Below, one piece after another: positions 56,514 through 64,000 of a DNA stretch of 64,000 nt (its first letter is position 1; every line of letters begins with the position of its first letter). Made by a program: the position numbers and the translations under genes. Below the pieces are notes generated by a model. That model did not search any database, had not been told where the DNA came from, and saw nothing but the letters and a program-made list of their open reading frames with translations. The stretch comes from PALSA-612 sp963776375 (GTDB taxonomy: Bacteria > Actinomycetota > Thermoleophilia > Gaiellales > Gaiellaceae), in assembly GCA_963776375.1 (NCBI GenBank), contig CAVZMF010000004.1, forward strand, positions 382,284-446,283, read 5' to 3'.

Positions 56514-56891
56514 AGCGAAATCATCCTTGTTCGACATCAGAGAAAACACCCCAAGTTAGCCCTGAGCGACTTCGACTATGCGGCCGTTGATTGGTCAATG
56601 TCTGGCCGGCATCGCCAAGACCGGCGAGCCAGCGGGCGAGGTTGCTACCACCGCAGATTATGGCGAATAAGCCCAGCACATCTTCGGTTAGGTGAGCTGC
56701 GGTCGCGCCCTATCAGGCGGGAGTAGCCGACAACGTCTGCGAGCGAGAATCGCCGCCAGTTTGCGCTGCTCACGGGCCACGGGAAGTTTCCCCGCTTGCT
56801 CCACAATATAAAAGCGATGAGTGGATACCAGTAGCCCCGGTAGCACCCTCCAATATCTCGCCATTGCAGCCGCTTCTGATTGGTACCGATC
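56514..56891. other. 378-base gap with a cyclase remnant
   Basis: No intact gene. It holds the short cyclase-like fragment at 56702-56760 on the minus strand; the rest shows nothing recognisable. Confidence 0.5.
56702..56760 (-). pseudogene. remnant of a class III adenylate cyclase N-terminus
   Basis: Reads WRRFSLADVVGYSRLIGRDR, close to the start of rhizobial cyclases (RRLAAIxAADVVGYSRLMG). Only about 20 codons remain, flanked by unrelated sequence. A second fragment of the same motif lies at 58565-58612. Confidence 0.55.
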
Positions 56892-58284
56892 TTAGGCTGG
56901 CGGGATGTTGGCGTTGACGCGGAAAAGATTGGTAGGATCGAACTTCGCCTTAAGCTCGCGCAGCCGCTGGTAGTTGTCGCCAAAAGAAGCGCGCACCTTT
57001 TCAGGTAGATCATCGGCAGCAACATGGTTGACATAGACGCTGCCCTTCAGATGCGGCTCGACCCGGCTCCAGATATCGCGCAACCAAGCGATATGCGTCG
57101 CAGACTGTGAGCCCTCAGCCCACTGTCCAATGGCATCGAAATCCCATTGCGCCCGCCGAGCGGAGAAAGCGGTCTCGGTCACTGGAACGCGAGTGCCAGC
57201 CCCATGCATGTAGAAGAAGATCAAAGCACTCAATGGTGAGCTGAATTTTGCGGCTGCCGCGACCAGTTCGCCGATCAGCGCATCTGAAATCCGCTCCGTG
57301 AAGGCCGAGCGCCAGTAGCGATGGAGCCCGTGCTCTGCATTCGGGGCGTCAAGCATCGACTGACGAACACCATACGGCATGGGCGCGACCATGTCGGCGA
57401 GCGGCTTGCCGAACCGGCGGGCGGGTGCCAAGGACCTTTTCGCCTTCTTCGATGGGCCCGTTGTAACCCAGCAGCAATGCTGCCACCGGCATGCCCTCCG
57501 GCGTCGTCAGCAACGCCGCGTTGGCCTCGGCTTCGTCCGGCAGTGTGGGACAGAAATCGCGATAGAAGCGCAACACTTCGGCCGCCTGGTCCAGCGGGTA
57601 GATCACCATGCCGCCCAGGACTTGGGTCACGGGATGGAGGTGGTATTCGAAGGCCGTCACAACTCCGAAATTGCCGCCGCCGCCACGCAGCGCCCAGAAC
57701 AGGTCGGGATGCTCTTTAGCGCTTGCCTTGCGCAGTTGGCCATCGGCGGTGACCACCTCGGCCGATATCAAGTTGTCGATCGTCAGACCATGCTTTCCCA
57801 TCAGCCAGCCCAAGCCGCCGCCCAGGGTCAATCCGCCGATGCCGGTGTTCGACACCGTGCCGCCTGTGGTCGCAAGGCCATGGGCCTGCGTCGCGCTGTC
57901 CAGATCGCGCCACAGCACGCCGCCCTCGGCCCGCGCCGTGCAGCCGGCCGGATCGACGCTGATCGCCTTCATCGATGACAGGTCGATTACCAAGCCGCCA
58001 TCATTGGTGCCATAGCCGGGGGCGCTGTGGCCGCCACCGCGAACCGAGACCAGCAAGTCCCGCTTTCTCGCGAAGTCTACCGCTCGCTGGACATCGGAAG
58101 CGCTCATGCACCGCACGATCACCGCAGGGCGCCGATCGACGTTGCCGTTCCAGACGCGCCGGGCCGTCTCGTACCCCTCGTCGCCGGACAGAAGCACTGT
58201 GCCGCGAAGGCCGGATCGCAACGCCGCAATCTCCGGCGCGTCCAGCATGCTACGGCCCCCATTTAGTGTCATGATGTCGACCAT
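56892..58284 (-). CDS. FAD-linked oxidase, BBE-like (one frameshift)
   Basis: Repaired to about 463 residues; oxidises an alcohol, sugar or amine with covalently bound FAD. The FAD domain has SVRGGGHSAPGYGTNDGGLV, where the histidine is the usual 8-alpha attachment site; GGLTLGGGLGWLMGKHGLT and LFWALRGGGGNFGVVTAFEY follow. The second-site cysteine of bicovalent members is absent. One extra base near 57425 breaks the frame after GEKVL; the C-terminal part ends with the BBE motif NYQRLRELKAKFDPTNLF. The ATG at 58284 has GAGAGGAG at better spacing than the one at 58290. Confidence 0.86.
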
Positions 58285-58345
58285 GAGCATTCTCCTCTCG
58301 CAATAGATAGATCTTTATGCTCCGGCTACATGCGTCTGATCGATA

Positions 58346-58355
58346 CTAAATTTAG
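58346..58355. promoter_or_regulatory. CTAAATTTAG palindrome upstream of the FAD oxidase
   Basis: Perfect 10-base palindrome about 62 bases before the start at 58284, in an AT-rich patch. Position and symmetry suggest a regulator-binding site; no regulator gene is adjacent. Confidence 0.35.
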
Positions 58356-58564
58356 CAAATCTCCGTCGCTTTGCGCTGCAACGTTGGCTTGGCCTGATGA
58401 TGGATTGGGAGCAGCCCAAAAAGGCAGTGGCACTCGACGACGCAACAAAGCGGCGATGGCAATGGACATGACCCCGCCCTCCTCGCGCTATGCGGGAATA
58501 TCGTACTCTTGTTAATCCGCTGCGATCTGTGATTGAGGGATGTCATCGTCAGTCGCCGGCACTA

Positions 58565-58612
58565 GTCCCTGCGCCCCATCAGGCGCGAGTAGCCGACAAC
58601 GTCGGCGCCAGG
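58565..58612 (-). pseudogene. second remnant of a cyclase N-terminus
   Basis: Reads LA(P)ADVVGYSRLMGRRD on the minus strand with one frame irregularity. Same motif as 56702-56760 but not an identical copy; the two flank the FAD oxidase gene. Confidence 0.5.
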
Positions 58613-58907
58613 ATGGTAGGGGTACTACGCCAGCCGGGCAACAAGCCTAACGTCCTGACCAACGCCTTGGTGTTGGCCAAGTCCGGGCCATTTCTGATGC
58701 GTAGATGCCCCAGGAGATGGGTCAGGCCAATTTGGTGGATCGTGTCTCCATCGATGTCGCTGTGCGTCCGCGCAGGAACGCCAGAGCCACACCCGCGGAC
58801 TCACAAGCGTGGACGCAGTCATGCGTCACTTCTGTGGTGAACGTAGACCTGGACGTGGCGTCCAGGCGGGCCCAGGCTGTGCGGCTATCAACTTCGGAGC
58901 AAATGCC

Positions 58908-59282
58908 ATGGCCTCCGATACGCCCATGGGCAAGCAAGGCGATGAGTTTGAGCCAGCGCCCGGGCTCAGAGGATGGTGGATCATATACGCTGACATCTTC
59001 TTATATGACGGAGATAGCCGGAACCTCATCCTCTTTGAGATGGACTCAACTACGCGGTGCTGGGGATTTTCGGCCCAAGAACTTGCTAAACAGTTTAGCG
59101 TGGACGCTGGATTGCTTCTTCTCAACAATCAAATCGGTGCCCTTACTGTCCAAGTCGAAAACATGCCGACCATCGGGACGACTAAGCGTGTGCTGCATAC
59201 CTTCGAGATTCCCATGCACAGCCCCGTGCGAATGATCGTCAATATTGGGCGTCCTACTGGCAGAACTGGATACGGGCTCTAG
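58908..59282 (+). CDS. hypothetical protein
   Basis: 124 residues from the ATG at 58908 (the frame is open upstream). It is polar, with GWWIIYADIFLYDGDSRNL, SAQELAKQFSVDAGLLLLNN and a C-terminal IPMHSPVRMIVNIGRP. No signal peptide, membrane span or known motif. It could be a genuine small protein or a chance frame; base composition is like the rest of the rhizobial-type block. Confidence 0.4.
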   Translation: MASDTPMGKQGDEFEPAPGLRGWWIIYADIFLYDGDSRNLILFEMDSTTRCWGFSAQELAKQFSVDAGLLLLNNQIGALTVQVENMPTIGTTKRVLHTFEIPMHSPVRMIVNIGRPTGRTGYGL

Positions 59283-59933
59283 CCATACTTCTACGCCGTC
59301 GTAACGAGATAAGGGCCTCCATCCGCCGACCTACGCTGCAGCTCTGCGTTATAGTTAGTAGAGACGCTGGACCTCAATGACTTTGTGGGCGTGGCGTTGG
59401 CGTTTGGTCTCACCGTGTTGACCATGGCCTATGCCATTGGTCATCTCTCTCGGGCTGCCATTAAACCCGGCGGTTTCGGTTGGGCTCTGGGCCGGAGGAC
59501 GGTTTAAGTCGAGTGAGCTACCGCTCTACATAGTGGCGCAAGTGCTCCGCGGACTGTTATTGCCGTCACTTCTACGCTCGCCGCAGGCGGAGCTGAGCGG
59601 CAGCTCGCGCTCTTGTTGCAGGGGCTGAGCGATGCAGCCTTCGGCCTCGACCTGACGCTGTTTGCGATCTGGTGTGAGCGCAGTGTCTTGTCCCCCTACA
59701 CTGCCCGACTGCACCATCCTGCGACCACATCAAGCCGCGGCAGTGTCCTATTTTGATTGCTTCGGATTGTCAGTGCTATACGGAAAACCTTCTGAGTGAT
59801 GTCATCTACAACGTCGAAGGGGCGATCGAGCGCGAAATCGAAGGCTTGACGGAGCCTTGAAGGGAGTCGCTTTGCGGCTGCTTCAACGTCTAGGATCGAG
59901 CGCGCCTGCAAAGAGTGACCAAGGGACCCGACC
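59283..59933. other. 651-base gap with an aquaporin remnant
   Basis: Contains the aquaporin fragment at 59370-59580. From 59580 to 59933 nothing is recognised. AAGGGA just before 59934 is the ribosome site of the cytochrome gene. Confidence 0.45.
59370..59580 (+). pseudogene. aquaporin (AqpZ-like) remnant
   Basis: Reads DFVGVALAFGLTVLTMAYAI then, after a one-base shift near 59440, LNPAVSVGLWAGGRFKSSEL and PLYIVAQVL. This is the first NPA half-helix region of AqpZ. The N-terminal helix and everything past the third helix are missing. Confidence 0.7.
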
Positions 59934-60251
59934 ATGAGACTTATGCTCTCAGCAGCCGTCGCTTGCGGTTGCCTTCCGGCGGTGGCTATCCAAGCCCAGG
60001 TAGATCGGGTTGAGCGTGGACATGCCTTCGCCCAGGCGAATTGCGCGGCATGCCATGCCATTGGCCGTGACGGAGAAAGTCCGCTTCAGTCGGCGCCCCC
60101 GCTGCGCACACTTCATCGCCGCTACCCCGTCGAGTCCTTAACTGAAGCGCTCGCCGAAGGTATCACGACCGGGCATCCGGCAATGCCGCAGTTCAAATTG
60201 GATGTGGCCCAGATCGGAGACCTGATTGCGTATCTGAAGTCGCTCGAATGA
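59934..60251 (+). CDS. class I c-type cytochrome, periplasmic
   Basis: 105 residues. Signal peptide RLMLSAAVACGCLPAVAIQA; heme site CAACH in FAQANCAACHAIG (about 37-41) and axial methionine in TGHPAMPQFKL (about 84). The end LIAYLKSL is the usual C-terminal helix. An electron carrier in the periplasm, partner unknown. AAGGGA precedes the ATG. Small stand-alone cytochromes like this are frequent in Bradyrhizobium-type genomes. Confidence 0.9.
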   Translation: MRLMLSAAVACGCLPAVAIQAQVDRVERGHAFAQANCAACHAIGRDGESPLQSAPPLRTLHRRYPVESLTEALAEGITTGHPAMPQFKLDVAQIGDLIAYLKSLE

Positions 60252-60308
60252 AGAAGCGAGCGGTTCGCGAGGCCCTGTGCGTGGAGTGCGCCCCTGGGCC
60301 GGACAGGA

Positions 60309-60790
60309 TTAGGCAGCGGCTTTGTCCCTGGGACGAGCGTGTTGAGCTTCGAACGTGTTGGGGCTGACATAGCCCAGCGCTGAATGCAGGCGCCATGGGT
60401 TGTACACCTCATCGATCAAGCGGGGAATATCGATCGCGACGTCGTCGAAGGTCTAATAGGCCATCAGGTGGACGGCTTCGACCTTCAAGGTCTTCATGAA
60501 GCTCTCGGCCTTGGCGTTGTCGTACGGATTGCCGCGCCGGCCCATCGAACCGACCAGCCTAGCTGATGGAGGCGCTTGCGGTAGGCATCGGCCGCGTACT
60601 TGAGAGCCACGATCCGAGTGATGGATACAACCTTTCGGCGGCCAACGGCCAACGAAGGCCGCATCAAGCACCGCCAGGGCGAGCCGAGCATCAATCGAGC
60701 GGCTGATCGCGTAGCCGGCACGATATCGCCGGAGACGGGTGAGCGAATTGGCGCGGAGGAGGTAGCTCGTCGGAGCAATGGACGACAATC
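60309..60790 (-). pseudogene. IS3-family transposase OrfB remnant
   Basis: C-terminal part of an rve integrase-type transposase. ISRSIDARLALAVLDAAF and CIHHSDRGSQ (catalytic Asp) are read first; then YAADAYRKRLHQLG in another frame; then RRGNPYDNAKAESFMKTLKV (catalytic Glu); finally IPRLIDEVYNPWRLHSALGY and DKAAA to a TAA at 60309. Frames change at least twice and the N-terminal half is missing. Confidence 0.8.
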
Positions 60791-60864
60791 AGTCTCCGAT
60801 TGGTCACTGTGCCACTTAGGTTTAGTAGTTGGTCATTGCGTGGACTTTTGAGTGAGCTGCCAGT

Positions 60865-60891
60865 TTGATTGCAAGGAATCCGCACAATCAA
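60865..60891. promoter_or_regulatory. inverted repeat TTGATTG-N13-CAATCAA before the GYD gene
   Basis: Perfect 7-base arms (60865-60871 and 60885-60891), ending 17 bases before the ATG at 60909 and just ahead of the TAGGGAGG ribosome site. Spacing is too wide for a simple FixK box. Possible operator. Confidence 0.35.
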
Positions 60892-60908
60892 GATAGGGAG
60901 GAACTATT

Positions 60909-61244
60909 ATGGCAATCTTCATCACGCAGGCGCGGTTCTCTCACGAGGCAGTTAAAAATATTGTTGCACGGCCAGAAGACAGGTTTGCAGCGGTCGAAAA
61001 GCTTGTATCTGCCGCTGGTGGAAAATTGCTGCACTATTACGCGACGACAGGTGAGTACGATGTGCTTCTTATCAGCGAGGCACCAGACGGTGCCGATGCT
61101 GTAGTCGCCGCAATGGCGGCCGCCGCCACAGGCGCCGTTTCTCATGTCGTTACATCGCGTGCTTGGAACGCCTCCGAGTTCAAAACTATGGCCGAGCGGG
61201 CACAAAAGGTCCTGGCGAGCTATCGTCCGCCTGGCGCCAGCTAA
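60909..61244 (+). CDS. GYD-domain protein
   Basis: 111-residue member of the GYD family of small ferredoxin-like-fold proteins of unknown function. FITQARFSHEAVKNIVARPE starts it and TTGEYDVLLISEAPDG (about 46-61) is the position of the family's GxYD motif. A strong ribosome site precedes the ATG. Related proteins are common in rhizobia, often near stress genes. Confidence 0.85.
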   Translation: MAIFITQARFSHEAVKNIVARPEDRFAAVEKLVSAAGGKLLHYYATTGEYDVLLISEAPDGADAVVAAMAAAATGAVSHVVTSRAWNASEFKTMAERAQKVLASYRPPGAS

Positions 61245-61329
61245 TTCGAAATCTTGGGCGAGGATCTGTCCTTACCGAATACTCCATCCGCACTGGCGTG
61301 ACGGGCGAGATCAGGTAGGCTGATCCTCG

Positions 61330-62347
61330 ATGATCGCGTTCCTGAGCCTGCTCCTCCACGTCGTGGTCTCGCCGTTCAAGACGAAGGCGCGGCTGGAAGC
61401 CGAGATCATCATGCTGCGGCATCAGCTGAACGTCCTGCGTCGGCGCGTACCCTCGAAGCCGAAACTGACGGTGGCCGACCGACTGCTCTTCGTCTGGCTC
61501 TATCGCCTGTTTCCGTCGGTGTTGAACGCCGTCACGATTGTCCAGCCGGAGACCATCATTCGATGGCATCGGACGGGCTTCCGACTGTACTGGCGCTGGA
61601 AGTCGCGCTCTCGGGGCGGTCGGCCGAGGATACCCGGGGAGATCCGGCGCCTGATCCGGGAGATGAGCCTGGCCAATCGGCTGTGGGGTGCGCCCCGCAT
61701 CCATGGCGAACTGCTGAAGCTCGGGATCGAGGTCGCACAGTCGACGGTCGCCAAGTACATGGCGAGGAGTGGGCGAGGGCGGTCGCAGACCTGGAAGACT
61801 TTCCTGCACAATCATGCGGCAGGCATCGGCGCGATGGACTTCCTGATCGTGCCGACGGTCGGCTTCAAGTTGCTCTTCGTGTTGGCCATCCTCAGGCACG
61901 AACGGCGGCGGCTGATATCACTGTCGGTGACGGCCAATCCCACGGCGGAGTGGATCGCCCGACAGATCACCGATGCCTTCCCTTGGGATGAAGCACCAGA
62001 CTACCTCATTCGAGACCGCGACGCGTCCTATGGCCAAGCCGTCACCAGGCGTCTTGCGGCCATGGGCATTCGAGATCACCCGACGGCCCCGCGGTCACCC
62101 TGGCAGAATGGGCATGCGGAGAGACTGATCGGCTCGATCCGCCGGGAGTGCCTCGATCATACCGTCGTCTTCGGCGAGGCCCATCTGCGCCGGATCCTTG
62201 CGGCCTACACCGGCTATTACAACGAACTGCCGAACACATCTGTCCCTGGACAAGGATTTGCCGGACCATCGGCCGATCCAACGGCTCGGCCAGCTCGTTG
62301 CTCGGCCGATCCTCGGCGGACTTCATCATCAGTATTGTCGGATCTAG
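61330..62347 (+). mobile_element. integrase-core DDE transposase of an insertion sequence (one frameshift)
   Basis: Repaired to about 338 residues. The N-terminus KARLEAEIIMLRHQLNVLRR is typical of an rhizobial IS481/IS3-like group. Catalytic residues: Asp in GAMDFLIVPT, Asp in IRDRDASYGQAV, Glu in NGHAERLIGSIRRECLDH. One extra base near 62240 breaks the frame after YYNELPNT; the true tail LSLDKDLPDHRPIQRLGQLV ends at a TAG at 62345-62347. The right end of the element lies against the end of an integrase remnant, so it probably inserted into that gene. Confidence 0.85.
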
Positions 62348-62865
62348 TTTCTGGCAGGCACAAGGGGTACTTCGTGGACTTGCCCGACCTTGTACCGGGC
62401 GGCGGGGACCGTGAGCAGGGGGTAGTCGCTGTCGAGGCCGAAAAGCTCTGACCATCTTGCTTCGGCCCAATCATCCCGGCGCTGTGCAGTGGCAAGCAAC
62501 ATCTTAACGAGAACGCCGAACAGCCGGCATCAGACGCCGCGTTCCACACCGCCCGGATTTCATCTTCGGTTAGAATTCTCTGTCGCCGCATCATGCTGCC
62601 AGTCAGGCCAACGGATTTATCGCGTAGGCTAGCGGCGGGCGAAACCTTCATTCCGGCGTGGCCGTGGTTGGCGGCAAAGCCGAATACTCGCCTCACAGCA
62701 TCGAGCGCATGGCGGGCGGCGTACGATCCTCGCGTCCGGCGGATCGTGTTGAGGCGAGCCAGGATGTCCTCCCGCGTGATAAGGGCAGCGGGCCGGTCTC
62801 GGAAGATGGCATCCTTGCTGTCCTTCCACTCGATCTTCCAGACAGAGCGAAATCCTTGCCAGGTC
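62348..62865 (-). pseudogene. tyrosine recombinase remnant interrupted by the IS element
   Basis: Reads ITREDILARLNTIRRTRGSY, RRVFGFAANHGHAGMKVSP and RILTEDEIRAVWNAASDAGC, then after a shift KMLLATAQRRDDWAEARWSE and YKVGQVHEVPLVPARN. This is the middle of a P4/DUF4102-type integrase (core-binding domain and start of the catalytic domain). The first catalytic arginine region appears as TAQRRDD. The C-terminal catalytic part is missing where the transposase begins; the N-terminus is missing at about 62865. Confidence 0.75.
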
Positions 62866-62990
62866 GTCACCAACCTGTTACGTCCGGTGGAGCGGGTCGT
62901 CGCCTTCTAGAACAAGCGCGGGACGTGCGAGCAATGGATCAAGGAAGGCAAGACCGCGATCAGTGGACGCGGCTGGGCGTGCCGGAAAAA
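62860..62990 (+). pseudogene. IS1380-family transposase fragment
   Basis: Reads VTNLLRPVERVVAF, a TAG where a tyrosine is expected, then NKRGTCEQWIKEGKTAISG. The NKRGTCEQWIKEGK motif is specific for IS1380-type DDE transposases. Only about 40 codons remain, abutting the integrase remnant. Confidence 0.75.
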
Positions 62991-63198
62991 CCGCGTGGGC
63001 CGCTGATGGCTTCCTCAGAGCCCAGCAGAATGCTAGCGTTCACGACTTCCAAGGATTTTACCGGGGAATGTCGGCTTGATCCTCGTCGGTAGCGATATGC
63101 TGACCGTTGTGCCGGGGGGTGTTTGATCCGCGTCAAGTTCGATGCATCTCCAGTCTGCTATCTAGGCTGTGCTTGAAATGCAGTCTGAAGGGACCTCG
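62991..63198. other. gap before uspA holding its promoter
   Basis: No gene. Contains the FixK/FNR-type site at 63123-63136 and a likely -10 at 63159-63164. Confidence 0.5.
63123..63164 (+). promoter_or_regulatory. FixK/FNR-type box and -10 element of uspA
   Basis: TTGATCCGCGTCAA (63123-63136) fits the rhizobial FixK2 site TTGA-N6-TCAA exactly. TATCTA at 63159-63164 is a good -10; a start near 63171 would put the box centre at -41.5, the class II activator position. This predicts induction at low oxygen. Confidence 0.65.
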
Positions 63199-64000
63199 AT
63201 GTCGTTCCGTGATCCTCTTGTTGTGCTCAGACCTTATCCGGCATCGACGCCGGAGACGGCGATTATTCAGACCGCCAGGATGGCGGCGGCGGTCGCGCCT
63301 CGCGTTTCAGTTATCGCCTGCGGTGTGGCGCCAAAAGGTCCACGCAGCCTGTTCGGCAACGCTATCTTCAACGTTGCGGGCCTGGTCGGCCAAGAGAAGC
63401 AGAAGAGCGCGCTCGATGTCCAAAGACTGCTCTCCAAGTTTGCCGATGAAGTCGCCAAACAGGATGGTCTCACTTTCGGCGATTGCATTTCAGAAATGCG
63501 CCCGTCGCCGGAAGTCCCGGCCGTGCTAGCCGAACATGCCCAGCTTTACGATCTCGCCATCGTGCCGATGCCGGAGGGAGAACTACCTCTCCCAGCTCGA
63601 TGCGCAATGGTATGCGGAGACTATTCTATTCGGGTCGGGCCACCCGACAATCATCGTGCCAAACGCCGGTGAGGAGGGTGGCTCGCTTTCGCTCGATAGG
63701 ATCATTGTCGCCTGGGACAAGAGCCGGTCGGCCACCCGCGCCATTGCCGACGCCTTGCCTGTTCTCCGCGGGGCCAAACAGGTGCGACTGTTGACGGTCG
63801 TTGGCGAGAAGCAAATTGTGTCGAAACGATCGGCTGCCATTTACAGAGAGCATCTCGCATTGCAGGACGTCAATGTCGTCATCGACGAGGTGGATGCCGG
63901 AGGCAGGACGATCGGCGAGGTGCTCGGGGAGCAGGTCAACGCGCACAGGTGCAACCTCATTGTGATGGGAGCCTATGGCCGGTCGAGGATCAGGGAATTC
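63199..64000 (+). CDS. universal stress protein, two-domain UspA (one frameshift, cut by window end)
   Basis: 267 codons are visible. MSFRDPLVVLRPYPASTPET begins the first Usp domain. One extra G near 63575 (GAGGGAGAAC) breaks the frame after VPMPEG; then ENYLSQLDAQWYAETILFG, HPTIIVPNAG (end of domain one) and LDRIIVAWDKSRSATRAIAD (start of domain two) follow. VMGAYGRSR near the window end is the ATP-binding G-x2-G-x9-G(S/T) region. Such tandem Usp proteins are FixK-controlled in several rhizobia. AGGGA precedes the ATG. The final residues lie beyond the window. Confidence 0.85.

Larger units (their letters stand above)
58291..58907. other. 617-base gap with operator-like palindrome and cyclase remnant
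   Basis: No intact gene. Upstream of the oxidase it holds CTAAATTTAG at 58346-58355 and farther on the cyclase fragment at 58565-58612. The remainder has no recognised content. Confidence 0.45.

Noticed and set aside
63995..64000. EcoRI site GAATTC exactly at the window end, suggesting a clone boundary
   Set aside because: The coding frame of uspA is still open there and window ends are arbitrary; one site is not evidence of cloning.

Overview
The window joins two unlike stretches of DNA. Bases 1 to about 53,000 are very GC-rich and look like an actinobacterium of the Thermoleophilia kind (Solirubrobacterales/Gaiellales-like). The grounds are abundant GTG/TTG starts, start-stop overlaps of the GTGA/ATGA type, F420-type LLM oxidoreductases, nucleotide-cyclase fusion receptors, a bacterial PolX with PHP domain, and dTDP-rhamnose and UDP-HexNAc uronate genes. 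From about 53,000 to 64,000 base composition is visibly lower in GC. The genes there (Pcm plus membrane spermidine-synthase-like protein, FAD/BBE oxidase, c-type cytochrome, GYD protein, FixK-box-driven UspA, rhizobial-type cyclase remnants, transposase debris) point to an alphaproteobacterium of the Bradyrhizobium group. The switch falls within a few bases of an actinobacterial stop codon and cuts a rhizobial-type gene in its coding sequence, so a chimeric contig is the simplest reading.

Left part, 1-26 kb: helicase and methyltransferase; thiD-thiL; an orphan peptide-type ABC permease; a secreted InlB-type repeat protein; thioredoxin; a PAP2 phosphatase and a lipid kinase; a broken integrase; a polyprenol-phosphate sugar transferase divergent from polX and a PLP decarboxylase; Nudix and trehalose-phosphatase; a TauE/SafE exporter split into two half genes; an M23 peptidase; an MFS pump; a lipoprotein; lon and hsp20; and a cyclase/propeller/solute-binding receptor.

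Left part, 26-48 kb: rmlA-rmlC-rmlD-rmlB make dTDP-L-rhamnose. A SpoIID-subtilase fusion, two LLM enzymes, a metallo-beta-lactamase/Rieske protein and a very large cyclase/AAA/STAND/WD40 receptor follow. A tightly coupled leftward operon (UDP-GlcNAc 2-epimerase, UDP-sugar dehydrogenase, Gfo/Idh/MocA oxidoreductase, hexapeptide acetyltransferase) makes an amino-sugar uronate for surface glycans. Then come a TAP-like hydrolase, a rearranged allene-oxide-cyclase-like gene, an Hcp protein and tRNA-Lys(CTT).

48-53 kb, just past the tRNA, is accessory-looking: a small membrane protein, a beta-helix surface protein with internal duplication, a hypothetical protein and a collagen-like protein. 53-64 kb is the rhizobial-type block, whose last 5 kb is rich in gene remnants and insertion-sequence pieces.

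Many genes on both sides carry single-base frameshifts, mostly insertions; removing the inferred extra base restores full-length proteins. This looks more like uncorrected sequencing indels than decay, although two genes carry seven shifts each. Coordinates of frameshifted genes are given for the whole repaired gene.
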